Part shown: positions 43,259-51,806 of the stretch, piece by piece
Layout: every line of letters starts with the position of its first letter
Numbering within the stretch: position 1 is the first letter of the stretch
From: an uncultured Allomuricauda sp.
Lineage (GTDB): Bacteria > Bacteroidota > Bacteroidia > Flavobacteriales > Flavobacteriaceae
Direction: 5' to 3'
Length of the DNA stretch: 64,000 nt
Assembly (NCBI RefSeq): GCF_947258355.1
Contig: NZ_CAMYIC010000012.1
Span: 1-64,000, forward strand
Position numbers and translations under genes: made by a program
The notes under the pieces: generated by a model
Told to the model about the DNA's origin: nothing
The model's database searches: none
Seen by the model: only the letters and a program-made list of their open reading frames with translations

Positions 43259-43827
43259 TGCTGGAACAGCTACTACAATACGATAAAGAGCTGTTTTTGT
43301 TCCTCAACGGTTTGGGAACCGAAACTTGGGATGGTTTTTGGATGTTCATGACAACGACCAGAAACTCGGCACCTCTTTATCTGTTATTGCTTTATTTATC
43401 TTATCGAACTTTTGGCTGGAAGGGAACTGGAATAATTTTGGTTTCCATCGCTTTGTTGATTACCTGTACCGATCAACTGTCCAACTTTTTTAAATACGGT
43501 ATTGGCCGTTTGCGACCATGTCACGAACCCGAAGTGAGTAGTGTGATGCGCTTGGTGAAAAGCTATTGTGGAGGTCAATTCGGATATTTTTCTGCCCATG
43601 CAGCCAACTCTTTTGGTCCTGCCATTTTCTTTACGGTGATGTTCAGGAACAAAGTGAAATACATCACTTGGATATTGCTACTTTGGGCATGCGTTGTGGC
43701 TTATAGCCGAATTTATATTGGGGTGCACTATCCGTTGGATGTACTTACAGGAGCCTTGATAGGTTCGCTTTTCGGTTGGTTATGGGCCAAGTTGGCTATA
43801 TTTGCTTTCCAAAAAACAGGGGTATGA
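43258..43827 (+). CDS. PAP2-family membrane phosphatase
   Basis: 189-aa inner-membrane phosphatase of the type 2 PAP family (lipid phosphates or polyprenyl-diphosphate). Motif 1 KYGIGRLRP, motif 2 FSAHAAN (Ser-His, with A-A-N in place of the usual PSGH ending), motif 3 SRIYIGVHYPLD (nucleophilic His). About five membrane segments. Its TGA overlaps the ATG of the GT39 gene by four bases, so the two are translationally coupled. Recycling of polyprenyl-diphosphate or dephosphorylation of lipid A are both plausible. Confidence 0.9.
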   Translation: MLEQLLQYDKELFLFLNGLGTETWDGFWMFMTTTRNSAPLYLLLLYLSYRTFGWKGTGIILVSIALLITCTDQLSNFFKYGIGRLRPCHEPEVSSVMRLVKSYCGGQFGYFSAHAANSFGPAIFFTVMFRNKVKYITWILLLWACVVAYSRIYIGVHYPLDVLTGALIGSLFGWLWAKLAIFAFQKTGV

Positions 43828-45482
43828 TCTCGACTGCCAGATACTGGTTTTACATTGCGCTGATTGTGTTGGTGTACATTATTGGAATGTTCGCCACCCT
43901 GTTCGAAAACGACTCCGCCCAATTTGCCGTTATGGCCATGCGTATGGTGCAGGAAAATGATTTTCTAAGCCTTTTTAAAGGCCCCGAAGAGTATCTGGAC
44001 AAACCTCACATGCATTACTGGTTGGCCGCCCTGTCATATAAAATATTTGGTATTCACGATTGGGCGTATCGTATTCCCGGTATTTTGTCGACATTGTTGG
44101 GTGCCTGCAGTTGCTACGGTCTCGGGAAATTGCTCTACAATAAGGATGTAGGTCGTCTTGCCTCATTGATTTTTATGACGGCACAAACCATGGTTTTGGC
44201 CAACATTGATGTTCGTACCGATGCCGTTTTAACAGGATTTACGATATTCTCCATTTGGCAGTTGGCCACATATATTGAGAAAAATACCTTAAAAAGCATT
44301 GCTTTGGGTGCTTTTGGAGCGGGAATGGCCTTTTCCACCAAAGGGCAGATTGCTTTGGTCGTTATTGGAATTTCCATACTCTGTCATTTGGCCTATACCC
44401 GGAAATGGATACAATTACTGAACTGGAGAGTAGTGGTGGCTATCTTGGTCTTTGGATTGGCCATTGCACCGATGTTGTATGCTTACTATCATCAATTTGA
44501 TTTACACCCCGAGAAGGTAATTCGTGGTAAGGATAACCGCAGTGGCATCTTCTTTATTTTTTGGGAGCAAAGTTTTGAGCGGATGAGTGGCGAAGGCGTT
44601 GGAAAGAACAGTAGTGACTTTTTCTTTTTCTTCCATACCTTTTTATGGGTGTTCTTGCCTTGGACGGTCCTTGCTTTGATTGGTTATTGGACGAAGGTGA
44701 AAGCCTTTTGGGAAGCCAAGTTCACATACAAGCCCAATTTGGAATTTTTGACCGTGGGTGGGATTTCAATTCTGTTTCTGCTAATTAGTTTTGCCCAGTT
44801 TAAGCTGCCGCATTATATGAACGTCCTTATGCCTTTGTACGCGATTTTATCAGCGGGATTCTTGTACGTTTTACATCAGCAGGAAAAATTGAAGATGGCC
44901 AAAGTGATTCTGGGAATCCAATATTTTATATTGGGATTGGTGGTGGTCTTTACGCTTTTGATAAGCTTTTCTGTTTTCCAATTAGGACATTGGTATGGCT
45001 ATTTATTCTTATTGATGGCACTAGGTATGGTGGTTTACTTTGTTCAAAAAAAGGAAGTTGTCTATACCAAGATTGTTACTGTTGCCATTTTTAGCTCGGT
45101 TTTATTGAATGGATATATGAATGCCCATTTTTATCCAAAATTGCTCGAATACCAAGGAGGTTCAAATATGGCGCTACAGGTAAAGGAGAATAATATTCCC
45201 GTGGATGACATTTATAAAATAAACGAAAGACACACATGGGCTTTGGATTTCTATAATCAAAACCCAGTGAACATCGTTTCCACTTCCGATTTGAAGAACA
45301 TGAAGGATGTTTGGGTATATGCTACTGATAAAGAGTTACTACAATTGCAGAAAAAGGGAATTGATTGGGACAATCAAATTACTGTGGACCAATTTCGTAT
45401 TACCAGATTACAGATCAAGTTTTTAAATCCCGATACGCGCAAAGAAAAATTGAACAAAATGCACTTAGTGCATTTGAATTAA
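43824..45482 (+). CDS. ArnT-like glycosyltransferase, GT39/GT83 family
   Basis: 552-aa inner-membrane GT-C enzyme with about 12 membrane segments; first periplasmic loop FENDSAQFAVMAMRM carries the Asp-containing motif of PMT/ArnT enzymes, followed by LDKPHMHYWLAAL (the 'KPPL..Wl' type block). Such enzymes move a sugar from undecaprenyl phosphate to lipid A or protein on the outer face. The start at 43776 is rejected because it overlaps most of the PAP2 C-terminus; the ATG at 43824 overlaps it by four bases only. Convergent by four bases with the UPF0104 gene. Confidence 0.88.
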   Translation: MISTARYWFYIALIVLVYIIGMFATLFENDSAQFAVMAMRMVQENDFLSLFKGPEEYLDKPHMHYWLAALSYKIFGIHDWAYRIPGILSTLLGACSCYGLGKLLYNKDVGRLASLIFMTAQTMVLANIDVRTDAVLTGFTIFSIWQLATYIEKNTLKSIALGAFGAGMAFSTKGQIALVVIGISILCHLAYTRKWIQLLNWRVVVAILVFGLAIAPMLYAYYHQFDLHPEKVIRGKDNRSGIFFIFWEQSFERMSGEGVGKNSSDFFFFFHTFLWVFLPWTVLALIGYWTKVKAFWEAKFTYKPNLEFLTVGGISILFLLISFAQFKLPHYMNVLMPLYAILSAGFLYVLHQQEKLKMAKVILGIQYFILGLVVVFTLLISFSVFQLGHWYGYLFLLMALGMVVYFVQKKEVVYTKIVTVAIFSSVLLNGYMNAHFYPKLLEYQGGSNMALQVKENNIPVDDIYKINERHTWALDFYNQNPVNIVSTSDLKNMKDVWVYATDKELLQLQKKGIDWDNQITVDQFRITRLQIKFLNPDTRKEKLNKMHLVHLN

Positions 45483-46351
45483 TCCACAGATTCCAGCTTT
45501 GGCTTTTTAAAGTGGTAGATCACACCAAAAAGAGAGGTGAGTGCCGTAATCAAAAAGAAGGTGAAGCTGATGCCAATGGAAGTGCTTTCATCCAGTCCCA
45601 GCCATTTTGCTCCGTATAGAAATGTAACCTCTCGACTTCCAATTCCCCCAATGGTTAATGGAATTACGGAAACAATGGAAGATACCAAGAACACAAAAAG
45701 GTATTCAATGGTGTCCAAATCAACGGACAAAGATTTCAAAATAAAAATCACGCAGGCCAACTGTGCCAATTGAACCAGAGCGGAAAACCCGACAGATTTC
45801 CAAAATACAGGAAGGGTAGTGGCAAAAAACATCTTGTTTACAAACCAAAATGCTACGACGCTCAGAGGAATGGCCGCTATAATCAACCAGAAAAAACTTT
45901 GGAAAAATTCATTTTTGGACAGCAGTGCAAGCATACAAGCGTAAACAAAAAGCAACAACATACCACTAAGTCGGTCCAGCAATAAACTGGATACTACTTT
46001 TTTGGTGCCCGGTTGATATTCTTTTTGAATGACATAGCCTTTGTAAGCATCACCACCAATACCGCCAGGTAAAAAGAGATTGTAGAACATACCCAATAAG
46101 TATAATTTCAAATTGCTCAACTGGGAAACCTTGGCGCCAATTTGATGAAAATACAAGTTGGTCCTTATGGCTGCAATGACTTTGGATACCACAAAAAACA
46201 GCAGTGCGAAGAATAAATATAAAGGATCACTCTTTTTAAGGGTTTGGAGTACATCCTTCAGCTCTATTTTGGTGAAAATAAAGTAGATCAGTACCGCACT
46301 AATAATGATTTTTAGGGCAGTGATGAGCTTTTTACGCAGCTTTTCCGTCAC
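45479..46351 (-). CDS. UPF0104/LPG_synthase_TM membrane protein
   Basis: 290-aa protein with about eight membrane segments, of the family that includes the flippase half of MprF and the AglD-like UPF0104 proteins (YLLGMFYNLFLPGGIGGDAYKGYVIQKEY; SGMLLLFVYA; IPLTIGGIGSREV). GTG start, overlapping the end of the upstream GT2 gene by 20 bases. Likely a lipid or lipid-linked-sugar flippase working with the GT2 partner. Related proteins flank polyprenyl-phosphate sugar genes in many bacteria. Confidence 0.88.
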   Translation of the reverse strand: MTEKLRKKLITALKIIISAVLIYFIFTKIELKDVLQTLKKSDPLYLFFALLFFVVSKVIAAIRTNLYFHQIGAKVSQLSNLKLYLLGMFYNLFLPGGIGGDAYKGYVIQKEYQPGTKKVVSSLLLDRLSGMLLLFVYACMLALLSKNEFFQSFFWLIIAAIPLSVVAFWFVNKMFFATTLPVFWKSVGFSALVQLAQLACVIFILKSLSVDLDTIEYLFVFLVSSIVSVIPLTIGGIGSREVTFLYGAKWLGLDESTSIGISFTFFLITALTSLFGVIYHFKKPKLESVD

Positions 46352-47294
46352 CTATGCTTATTTTTTTGATGCGATACGGTCTTTTCTGTTGCGATTCGTA
46401 GTAGGTACGGATCAAGAGTTCCATTACAATCCCGATGGTAAATAATTGGATTCCCCCAACAATGAACATCATACCAAAGATTAGTAAGGGTCGGGTCCCG
46501 ATATCTTGTCCGAATCCAAGTTTTACGATCAGCAAATACACATTGATCAAGATTCCCAAGATTACTAGTAGCACCCCAAAAATCCCAAACAGGTGAATAG
46601 GACGTTGGAAGTATTTTCTAATGAAAAGTAGCAGCATCATATCGGCCACAACTTTAAAAACACGCTCCAAACCATATTTGGAAACCCCGGCGTGTCTTGC
46701 ATGGTGCTTTACAGGGACTTGCTTTATCTGAGCACCTTCCAAATGGGCCAAAAGTGTAATAAAACGGTGCATTTCACCGTACAAATTGAGACTTTTTGCA
46801 ATATCCTTGGTGAAAACCTTGAGCGCACAGCCATTATCTTTAATATCCAATTTGGTAACTCGGCGCACCAGAAAGTTGGCGATTTTCGATGGTATTTTTT
46901 TGGCCAGGGAGTCTTTCCTTTTCTGACGGATACCAGTCACTACGTCGTACTCCTCTGTAATAGCGTATTCCAACATATTTGGAATGTCCGAAGGGTCGTT
47001 TTGAAGGTCACCGTCCATGGTAATAATGTATTCACCTTCGGCATAATCAATTCCTGCGGCAAGTGCCAAACTTTGGCCGTAGTTCTTTTTCAACTCAATC
47101 AAATGGACTCTCTTGTCGTCCATTTCCTTGACCTTGATGCGGGTTTTATCGGTGGAAAAATCATCCACATAAACAATTCGGTAATTGTAACCCTCAAGGC
47201 TTTCATTGATTTTTTCGGTCAAAAGAACCACATTGTCCTCCTCGTTGTACAAAGGAACCACTATGGATAAAAGGGAATCGGTGACGGTGCTCAT
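46332..47294 (-). CDS. Polyprenyl-phosphate glycosyltransferase, DPM1/ArnC-like GT2
   Basis: 320-aa GT2 enzyme with two C-terminal membrane segments (GIFGVLLVILGILINVYLLIV; LLIFGMMFIVGGIQLF). Catalytic half: SIVVPLYNEEDNV, VYVDDFSTD, YIITMDGDLQNDPSDIP (DxD), ALKVFTKD and KYGLERVFKVVADM. It should load a sugar onto undecaprenyl phosphate at the cytoplasmic side. Together with UPF0104 and the convergent ArnT-like enzyme this is a complete load-flip-transfer set by inference. Promoter element at 47312-47319. Confidence 0.92.
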   Translation of the reverse strand: MSTVTDSLLSIVVPLYNEEDNVVLLTEKINESLEGYNYRIVYVDDFSTDKTRIKVKEMDDKRVHLIELKKNYGQSLALAAGIDYAEGEYIITMDGDLQNDPSDIPNMLEYAITEEYDVVTGIRQKRKDSLAKKIPSKIANFLVRRVTKLDIKDNGCALKVFTKDIAKSLNLYGEMHRFITLLAHLEGAQIKQVPVKHHARHAGVSKYGLERVFKVVADMMLLLFIRKYFQRPIHLFGIFGVLLVILGILINVYLLIVKLGFGQDIGTRPLLIFGMMFIVGGIQLFTIGIVMELLIRTYYESQQKRPYRIKKISIGDGKAA

Positions 47295-47311
47295 TCAGTA
47301 TAAAATCTGTG

Positions 47312-47319
47312 CAAATTTA
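47312..47319 (-). promoter_or_regulatory. -7 promoter element of the DPM1-like gene
   Basis: TAAATTTG on the minus strand matches TAnnTTTG, about 18 bases before the ATG. Confidence 0.5.
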
Positions 47320-47329
47320 TTGCTTTTAT

Positions 47330-48373
47330 TTAAAGTTCCTTGGTAATCTTGTCCAATAGGATTTTTGCGGCGTAGAATGGAGAGATTTTATGTTCCTCAA
47401 TCTCTGTCAACAACTTGGCCTGTTCTGTTTTAAAGGTCTCTTTTTGATGGAAAAATTGTTTGATGTATTCGTCCACGGTCTGAAGGAACCAGTTTTTGTT
47501 CTGCTGTTGTCGGTTTTTTTCAAAAAAACCGTTTTCCTTGTTGTGCTTCACAAATTGCTGTACCATCTGCCAGATTTCTTGAATACCCGTTTTTGCCATT
47601 GCCGAACACTTCATCACTTTGGGTGTCCAGCCATTGGCTTTGGGCGGATAAAGATGAAGTGCTCTGGAAAATTCGGTCACTGCTAGCTTGGCATGTTCCA
47701 AATTGCTGCCATCCGCCTTATTGATGGCTATAGCGTCTGCCATTTCCATAATCCCTCTTTTTATGCCTTGGAGCTCGTCGCCGGCCCCCGATAATTTTAG
47801 CAGCAGGAAAAAATCCACCATACTGTGCACGGCAATTTCACTTTGGCCAACACCAACGGTTTCTACCAAAATCACATTATATCCTGCCGCTTCGCAAAGA
47901 ATGATGCTTTCCCGTGTTTTTTGGGCCACACCACCCAAGGAGGTGCCAGAAGGGGAGGGGCGTATAAAGGCATTGGGGTCTTTGGCCAAAGTCTCCATTC
48001 GGGTTTTGTCCCCTAAAATACTTCCCTTGCTCAAGGAACTTGTCGGGTCCACTGCCAGAACGGCTACTTTATTGCCCTGGTCCGTTAATGTTTTGCCCAA
48101 GGTTTCTATAAACGAACTTTTGCCGACACCAGGTACTCCAGTAATTCCCAAACGAATGCTATCCGTAGGTCGCGAAAGACACTTTTCAATAACAGCGTTG
48201 GCTTTTTCAAAATGGGCTGGTTTGGTGCTTTCCAATAGGGTAATGGCCTTGGCTAGCATGGCTTTATTGCCATCAAAAATACCTTGGGCCAAAGCATTTG
48301 CAGAAAGTTCTTGTTTTCTGAGTGCCTTGATTTTAGAAACGGTATCCGAGGGTGTTTTGTTTTCGTCTGCCAA
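47330..48373 (-). CDS. meaB: Methylmalonyl-CoA mutase-associated GTPase MeaB
   Basis: 347-aa G3E GTPase that loads and protects adenosylcobalamin in methylmalonyl-CoA mutase. P-loop GVPGVGKSSFIETLG (about 79-90), VLAVDPTSSLSKGSILGDKTRM (MeaB-specific switch), ILVETVGVGQSE, NKADGSN as base-specificity motif. TTG start; no ATG gives the conserved N-terminus. Its presence with the PduO-type adenosyltransferase at 58.5 kb supports a B12-dependent mutase in this organism. Confidence 0.94.
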   Translation of the reverse strand: MADENKTPSDTVSKIKALRKQELSANALAQGIFDGNKAMLAKAITLLESTKPAHFEKANAVIEKCLSRPTDSIRLGITGVPGVGKSSFIETLGKTLTDQGNKVAVLAVDPTSSLSKGSILGDKTRMETLAKDPNAFIRPSPSGTSLGGVAQKTRESIILCEAAGYNVILVETVGVGQSEIAVHSMVDFFLLLKLSGAGDELQGIKRGIMEMADAIAINKADGSNLEHAKLAVTEFSRALHLYPPKANGWTPKVMKCSAMAKTGIQEIWQMVQQFVKHNKENGFFEKNRQQQNKNWFLQTVDEYIKQFFHQKETFKTEQAKLLTEIEEHKISPFYAAKILLDKITKEL

Positions 48374-48583
48374 GAGTACGGTTCATCAGTTTATACGAAT
48401 TTATGAAGATTTTGCCGGTTTATGGGAACTAGTATGGGAATACAGCTTACTTTTTGATTCATCCATTTCACAAAAATTTAATACCCGTTTAAGCGGACAT
48501 CCGCCTACAAATTGCTACCTTTTGATTAAATAATCGGTTACCGATGAGGTGCTGGTTGATACGAACCTATAAACATTTAAAAG

Positions 48584-49009
48584 ATGAAGACTATTTTTGA
48601 GGCCAAGGCCACTAATACAGGAGGAAGAGCTGGACATGTGAAGAGCGAAGACGGCGTTTTGGATTATGCCATCAGTATGCCCAACGCGAATGGCAAGCCA
48701 GATCCTAAATCCACCAATCCTGAAGAACTTTTTGCCGCAGCCTATTCCACATGTTATGCCGGTGCTGTAGAAGCTGTTGCTAAAAGTCATGATGTTGATG
48801 ACCTTGGAGATTTCAATGTAACCGCAATCGTGGCCTTAAATAAGGAGGAGGAAGGCTTTTTCTTGGAAGTCACCCTCGATACATATTTGCCAACTGTAGA
48901 CAAGTCAATGGGGGAGACCATTATAAAGGAGGCTCATGAAATGTGCCCTTATAGCAAAGCTACACGCGATAATATTACTGTGCACTTAAATTTGTTGATG
49001 GACGAATAA
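48584..49009 (+). CDS. Ohr/OsmC family peroxiredoxin
   Basis: 141-aa thiol peroxidase reducing organic hydroperoxides. Two reactive cysteines at residues 57 (AAYSTCYAGA) and 121 (HEMCPYSKATRDNI), preceded by the Ohr-type 'G.....SEDGVLDYAI' and 'NPEELFAA' motifs. Monocistronic, ending in a strong terminator. Regulation by an OhrR-like protein is not visible nearby. Confidence 0.94.
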   Translation: MKTIFEAKATNTGGRAGHVKSEDGVLDYAISMPNANGKPDPKSTNPEELFAAAYSTCYAGAVEAVAKSHDVDDLGDFNVTAIVALNKEEEGFFLEVTLDTYLPTVDKSMGETIIKEAHEMCPYSKATRDNITVHLNLLMDE

Positions 49010-49031
49010 GTTACGTAACTTTTTAATTATG

Positions 49032-49064
49032 AGCCCCGTTGAAAACATCAACGGGGCTTTTTTT
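49032..49064 (+). terminator. Intrinsic terminator after the Ohr gene
   Basis: An 11-bp perfect GC-rich stem (49032-49042 with 49048-49058) followed by a seven-T run. Confidence 0.92.
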
Positions 49065-49093
49065 GTTAAAAATGCGATAAAAACGCCCTAATT

Positions 49094-49105
49094 TGCAACG
49101 TTGCA
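49094..49105. promoter_or_regulatory. Perfect palindrome upstream of the ECF sigma gene
   Basis: tgcaacgttgca is a 12-base perfect palindrome followed by six T. It overlaps a possible -7-like TAATTTG (49089-49095) and lies about 60 bases upstream of the preferred sigma start. It could be an operator for autoregulation; a terminator is unlikely because the palindrome leaves no loop. Confidence 0.3.
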
Positions 49106-49160
49106 TTTTTTGCATCGTCCTTATTACAGAACAACTAAAAAACCAGACATAGAACCAAGT

Positions 49161-49697
49161 GTGCTCCATATTGAGCTAGTAGAAAAGTGCAAGGCGAACG
49201 ACCGCCAGGCGCAAATGAAACTGTACCGTCAGTATTGTGATGGTATGTTCTGTGTAGCTATGCGGTTTCTTAAGAATACGGATGATGCCGAGGATGTGTT
49301 GCAAGATTCTTTTATAAAGGCCTTTCAACGGATTGAGCAATTTAAAGGAGATGTAACGTTCGGAGCCTGGTTGAAAAGAATTGTTGTGAATGGCAGCATC
49401 GATTTTTTAAAGTCGAAACACCAGAGAACAGTGGAACTCAATGAGAGTTATATGCAGGTGGCAGAGGAGGATGATTGGTCTGTGGATGAAGGTGTTTCCA
49501 TGGAGCAAGTGAAGGAAGCCATCGAGGAACTACCCCAAAAATATAGATATGTTGTGCAATTGTTTTTAGTGGAAGGGTATGATCATTCCGAGATAGCTGG
49601 AATTTTGAGCATCACGGAAACGGCATCGCGGACCCGATTGCTCAGAGGAAAAGCACAATTAAAAGAGAAATTAAAAGATTTGGCTTATGGCACGTGA
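49161..49697 (+). CDS. ECF (sigma-70 family) RNA polymerase sigma factor
   Basis: 178-aa group 4 sigma factor. Region 2: YCDGMFCVAMRFLKNTDDAEDVLQDSFIKAFQRIEQF with the core-binding and -10 recognition helices; region 4: LPQKYRYVVQLFLVEGYDHSEIAGILSITETASRTRLLRG (helix-turn-helix). Possible starts are TTG 49101, TTG 49110 and GTG 49161; the GTG gives the usual flavobacterial opening and leaves the palindrome untranslated. Its end overlaps the next gene by 11 bases, which encodes a likely anti-sigma protein. Confidence 0.9.
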   Translation: MLHIELVEKCKANDRQAQMKLYRQYCDGMFCVAMRFLKNTDDAEDVLQDSFIKAFQRIEQFKGDVTFGAWLKRIVVNGSIDFLKSKHQRTVELNESYMQVAEEDDWSVDEGVSMEQVKEAIEELPQKYRYVVQLFLVEGYDHSEIAGILSITETASRTRLLRGKAQLKEKLKDLAYGT

Positions 49698-50289
49698 TCT
49701 TAGAAAATTGTTTGAAAAGGAAAGAGAGGAGAAGCGCTTTGAAATGAAGAAAGGGCATGAGGGCCGATTTTTCGCCAAGTTGGAAGAAGAGTTGCCCAAA
49801 GATCCGCCCAAGCGAAAGGTTATTTCGCTTTGGATGCAGATTGCAGCCTCTGTTGTTGTGGCCGTTGGATTGTCCTTCTATTATTTCAACAGTAATGGGG
49901 GAACAGTGGACCCAGACGAAAAGATAACCGTGGTCGATAGGAATAATTCGGGTAATGAGGCCCAAGGTATTTCATTGGGTGATCTATCGCCAGACCTAAA
50001 AAAGATTGAAACCTATTATACCACCAATATCAACCTGCAATTATCCGAATTGGCCGATGACCCAGGGAACAAAGAGCTTGTGGACGGCTATATGGACCGA
50101 TTGGCAGAACTGAACAAGGAATATCAACGACTGAACCAAGAGCTGAACGACTTGGGCCCCAATGATCAAACCATAGGTGCTTTGATCAATAACCTACAGC
50201 TACGGTTGCAGTTGTTACAAAAGTTAAAATCAAAGTTGAATCAATTAAAATCATCAAAAAATGAACAGGAATCATCAAATATTGTTTAG
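49687..50289 (+). CDS. Membrane protein, probable anti-sigma factor
   Basis: 200-aa single-span protein: charged N-terminal cytoplasmic part (FEKEREEKRFEMKKGHEGRF, ~50 residues), one membrane segment at about 54-68 (IAASVVVAVGLSFYYF), then an acidic extracytoplasmic helical region (LSELADDPGNKEL, then MDRLAELNKEYQRL) ending in a glutamine-rich coiled coil. Size, topology and overlap with the ECF sigma gene fit a cognate anti-sigma factor, although no zinc-type ZAS motif is seen. It overlaps the next gene by 29 bases. Confidence 0.8.
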   Translation: MARDLRKLFEKEREEKRFEMKKGHEGRFFAKLEEELPKDPPKRKVISLWMQIAASVVVAVGLSFYYFNSNGGTVDPDEKITVVDRNNSGNEAQGISLGDLSPDLKKIETYYTTNINLQLSELADDPGNKELVDGYMDRLAELNKEYQRLNQELNDLGPNDQTIGALINNLQLRLQLLQKLKSKLNQLKSSKNEQESSNIV

Positions 50290-51721
50290 CGGATTGCTTC
50301 TTGCCTTGGTCGGGTTTACTGGCCAAGCGCAGGAGAAGTCCAAAACCTACAAGGAAACCTTCAATGTCAATAAGGAAACGGAGTTGAACATCAATACCAG
50401 TTATGCGGATATAGAGTTCGATACTTGGAACAAAGATGAAGTAGAGATTACGGCGGTAATTGAGCTGGAAGGAGTGGACCAAGAGGAGGCCGATTCTTAT
50501 TTTGAACGGGATTTGGTCAAAATAATGGGCAATAGCAAGGAAATTGAGATAAGTACGGAAGGTGCAGGTCCCAACTATGCTTACGATTTTAGAACGATGA
50601 ACATCGATATTCCCGAAATGCCTTCCGTTGCCGAGATTATTGCCAATGTGGAGATTCCAGAAATCTCTGCTTTTACTATTCCAGAAATCAATATTGTGGC
50701 TTCAATGCCACCTATGCCACCATTGCCTCCAATCGAGTTTGATTACGATGCCTATAAAAAGGATGGTGACAAATACATGAAGGAGTGGCAAAAAAAATTC
50801 GAGAAAACTTTTGATAAAGAATATAAGGAGCGTTTTGAAAAATGGGGCGAAGAGATGGAAAAAATGGCAGAGGAACGTGAAGCAAGAAGAGAGGAGATGA
50901 GGGGAGAACGTGAAAAACTTCGTGAAGAGCGCGAAAAAGTCCGTGAAGAAATGCAAGAGCGAATGAAGGAACAAAGAGAAGAAATCCGTGCTCAGCAAGC
51001 AGAGCTTAGAAAAGAGCAGGCGGAACTTAGGAAACAGCTTCGCGAAGAGGCAAGGACCATTCATAGGAGCCCTAATGTGTTCTACTTTTCTTCAGATGGA
51101 AAACATAAAGAGTATAAGGTCAAAAAACGAATCATCATCAAAATGCCGAAGTACATTAAGGTAAACATGAATGTGCGCCACGGCGAGGTAAAATTGGCGG
51201 AAAATGCCAAAAACATCAATGCAAGCTTGTCCTACGCAAGCTTGCTTGCCTCTACCATTGATGGTGCCAACACCGATATTCGAGTATCGTATTCTCCTGT
51301 TGTGGTTAAAAATTGGAACTATGGTACCTTGAGTACGGATTACTCCGATAAGGTCAACCTAAAAGAGGTGAAGGAACTAAAACTGAATTCAGTATCATCC
51401 AATGTAGTAATAGGTAGAGTGGCCAGTAAGGCAATGGTGACCAATAATTTCGGTGCATTGAGTATTGATGAGGTGGCCAACGGTTTCAATACCATCGATA
51501 TTTCCATGGAAAATGGTGAATTGGATTGTAAACTTCCGGAAACGCCTTATGTTATTTCGGTTAACGAAACAACTTCCGGATTTAAATACCCGGAGACGTT
51601 GAAGTTGACATCCACCAAAAAGCAAGGGTCCAATTTGTACACAGGCTATAACATTAGTAAGAACGATGGTAAAACCATTAAGATCAATTCCAAATTCAGT
51701 GAGGTGGTTCTAAAGAACTAG
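50261..51721 (+). CDS. Exported beta-solenoid protein interrupted by a charged helix
   Basis: 486-aa exported protein (signal peptide to about residue 23, cleaved after GFTGQAQ). Residues ~30-95 and ~290-486 are repetitive short beta strands (LNINTSYADIEFDTWN; NMNVRHGEVKLAENA; IDISMENGELDCKL) like the DUF4097-type adhesin/solenoid. They are split by a ~110-residue highly charged helix rich in E, R and K (165-275; pattern REEMRGEREKLREEREKVRE) with a preceding Pro/Met-rich hinge. Third gene of the sigma operon and presumably its regulated or sensing partner. No named family recognised with certainty. Confidence 0.8.
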   Translation: MNRNHQILFSGLLLALVGFTGQAQEKSKTYKETFNVNKETELNINTSYADIEFDTWNKDEVEITAVIELEGVDQEEADSYFERDLVKIMGNSKEIEISTEGAGPNYAYDFRTMNIDIPEMPSVAEIIANVEIPEISAFTIPEINIVASMPPMPPLPPIEFDYDAYKKDGDKYMKEWQKKFEKTFDKEYKERFEKWGEEMEKMAEEREARREEMRGEREKLREEREKVREEMQERMKEQREEIRAQQAELRKEQAELRKQLREEARTIHRSPNVFYFSSDGKHKEYKVKKRIIIKMPKYIKVNMNVRHGEVKLAENAKNINASLSYASLLASTIDGANTDIRVSYSPVVVKNWNYGTLSTDYSDKVNLKEVKELKLNSVSSNVVIGRVASKAMVTNNFGALSIDEVANGFNTIDISMENGELDCKLPETPYVISVNETTSGFKYPETLKLTSTKKQGSNLYTGYNISKNDGKTIKINSKFSEVVLKN

Positions 51722-51806
51722 CTTAAACTGCCAGTCCCAAGGAACCACCCCCTGAACCTATAGGTCAATATAACTCTTCAACGACCACAACCTACCAAGT
51801 GATTTA

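Noticed and set aside
43776-43823. Upstream start for the ArnT-like gene
   Set aside because: It lies within the conserved end of PAP2, whereas the ATG at 43824 forms a four-base ATGA overlap.
47688-48533. 281-aa plus-strand frame opposite meaB
   Set aside because: It lies opposite the complete MeaB GTPase motifs and its composition is that of a reversed coding strand.
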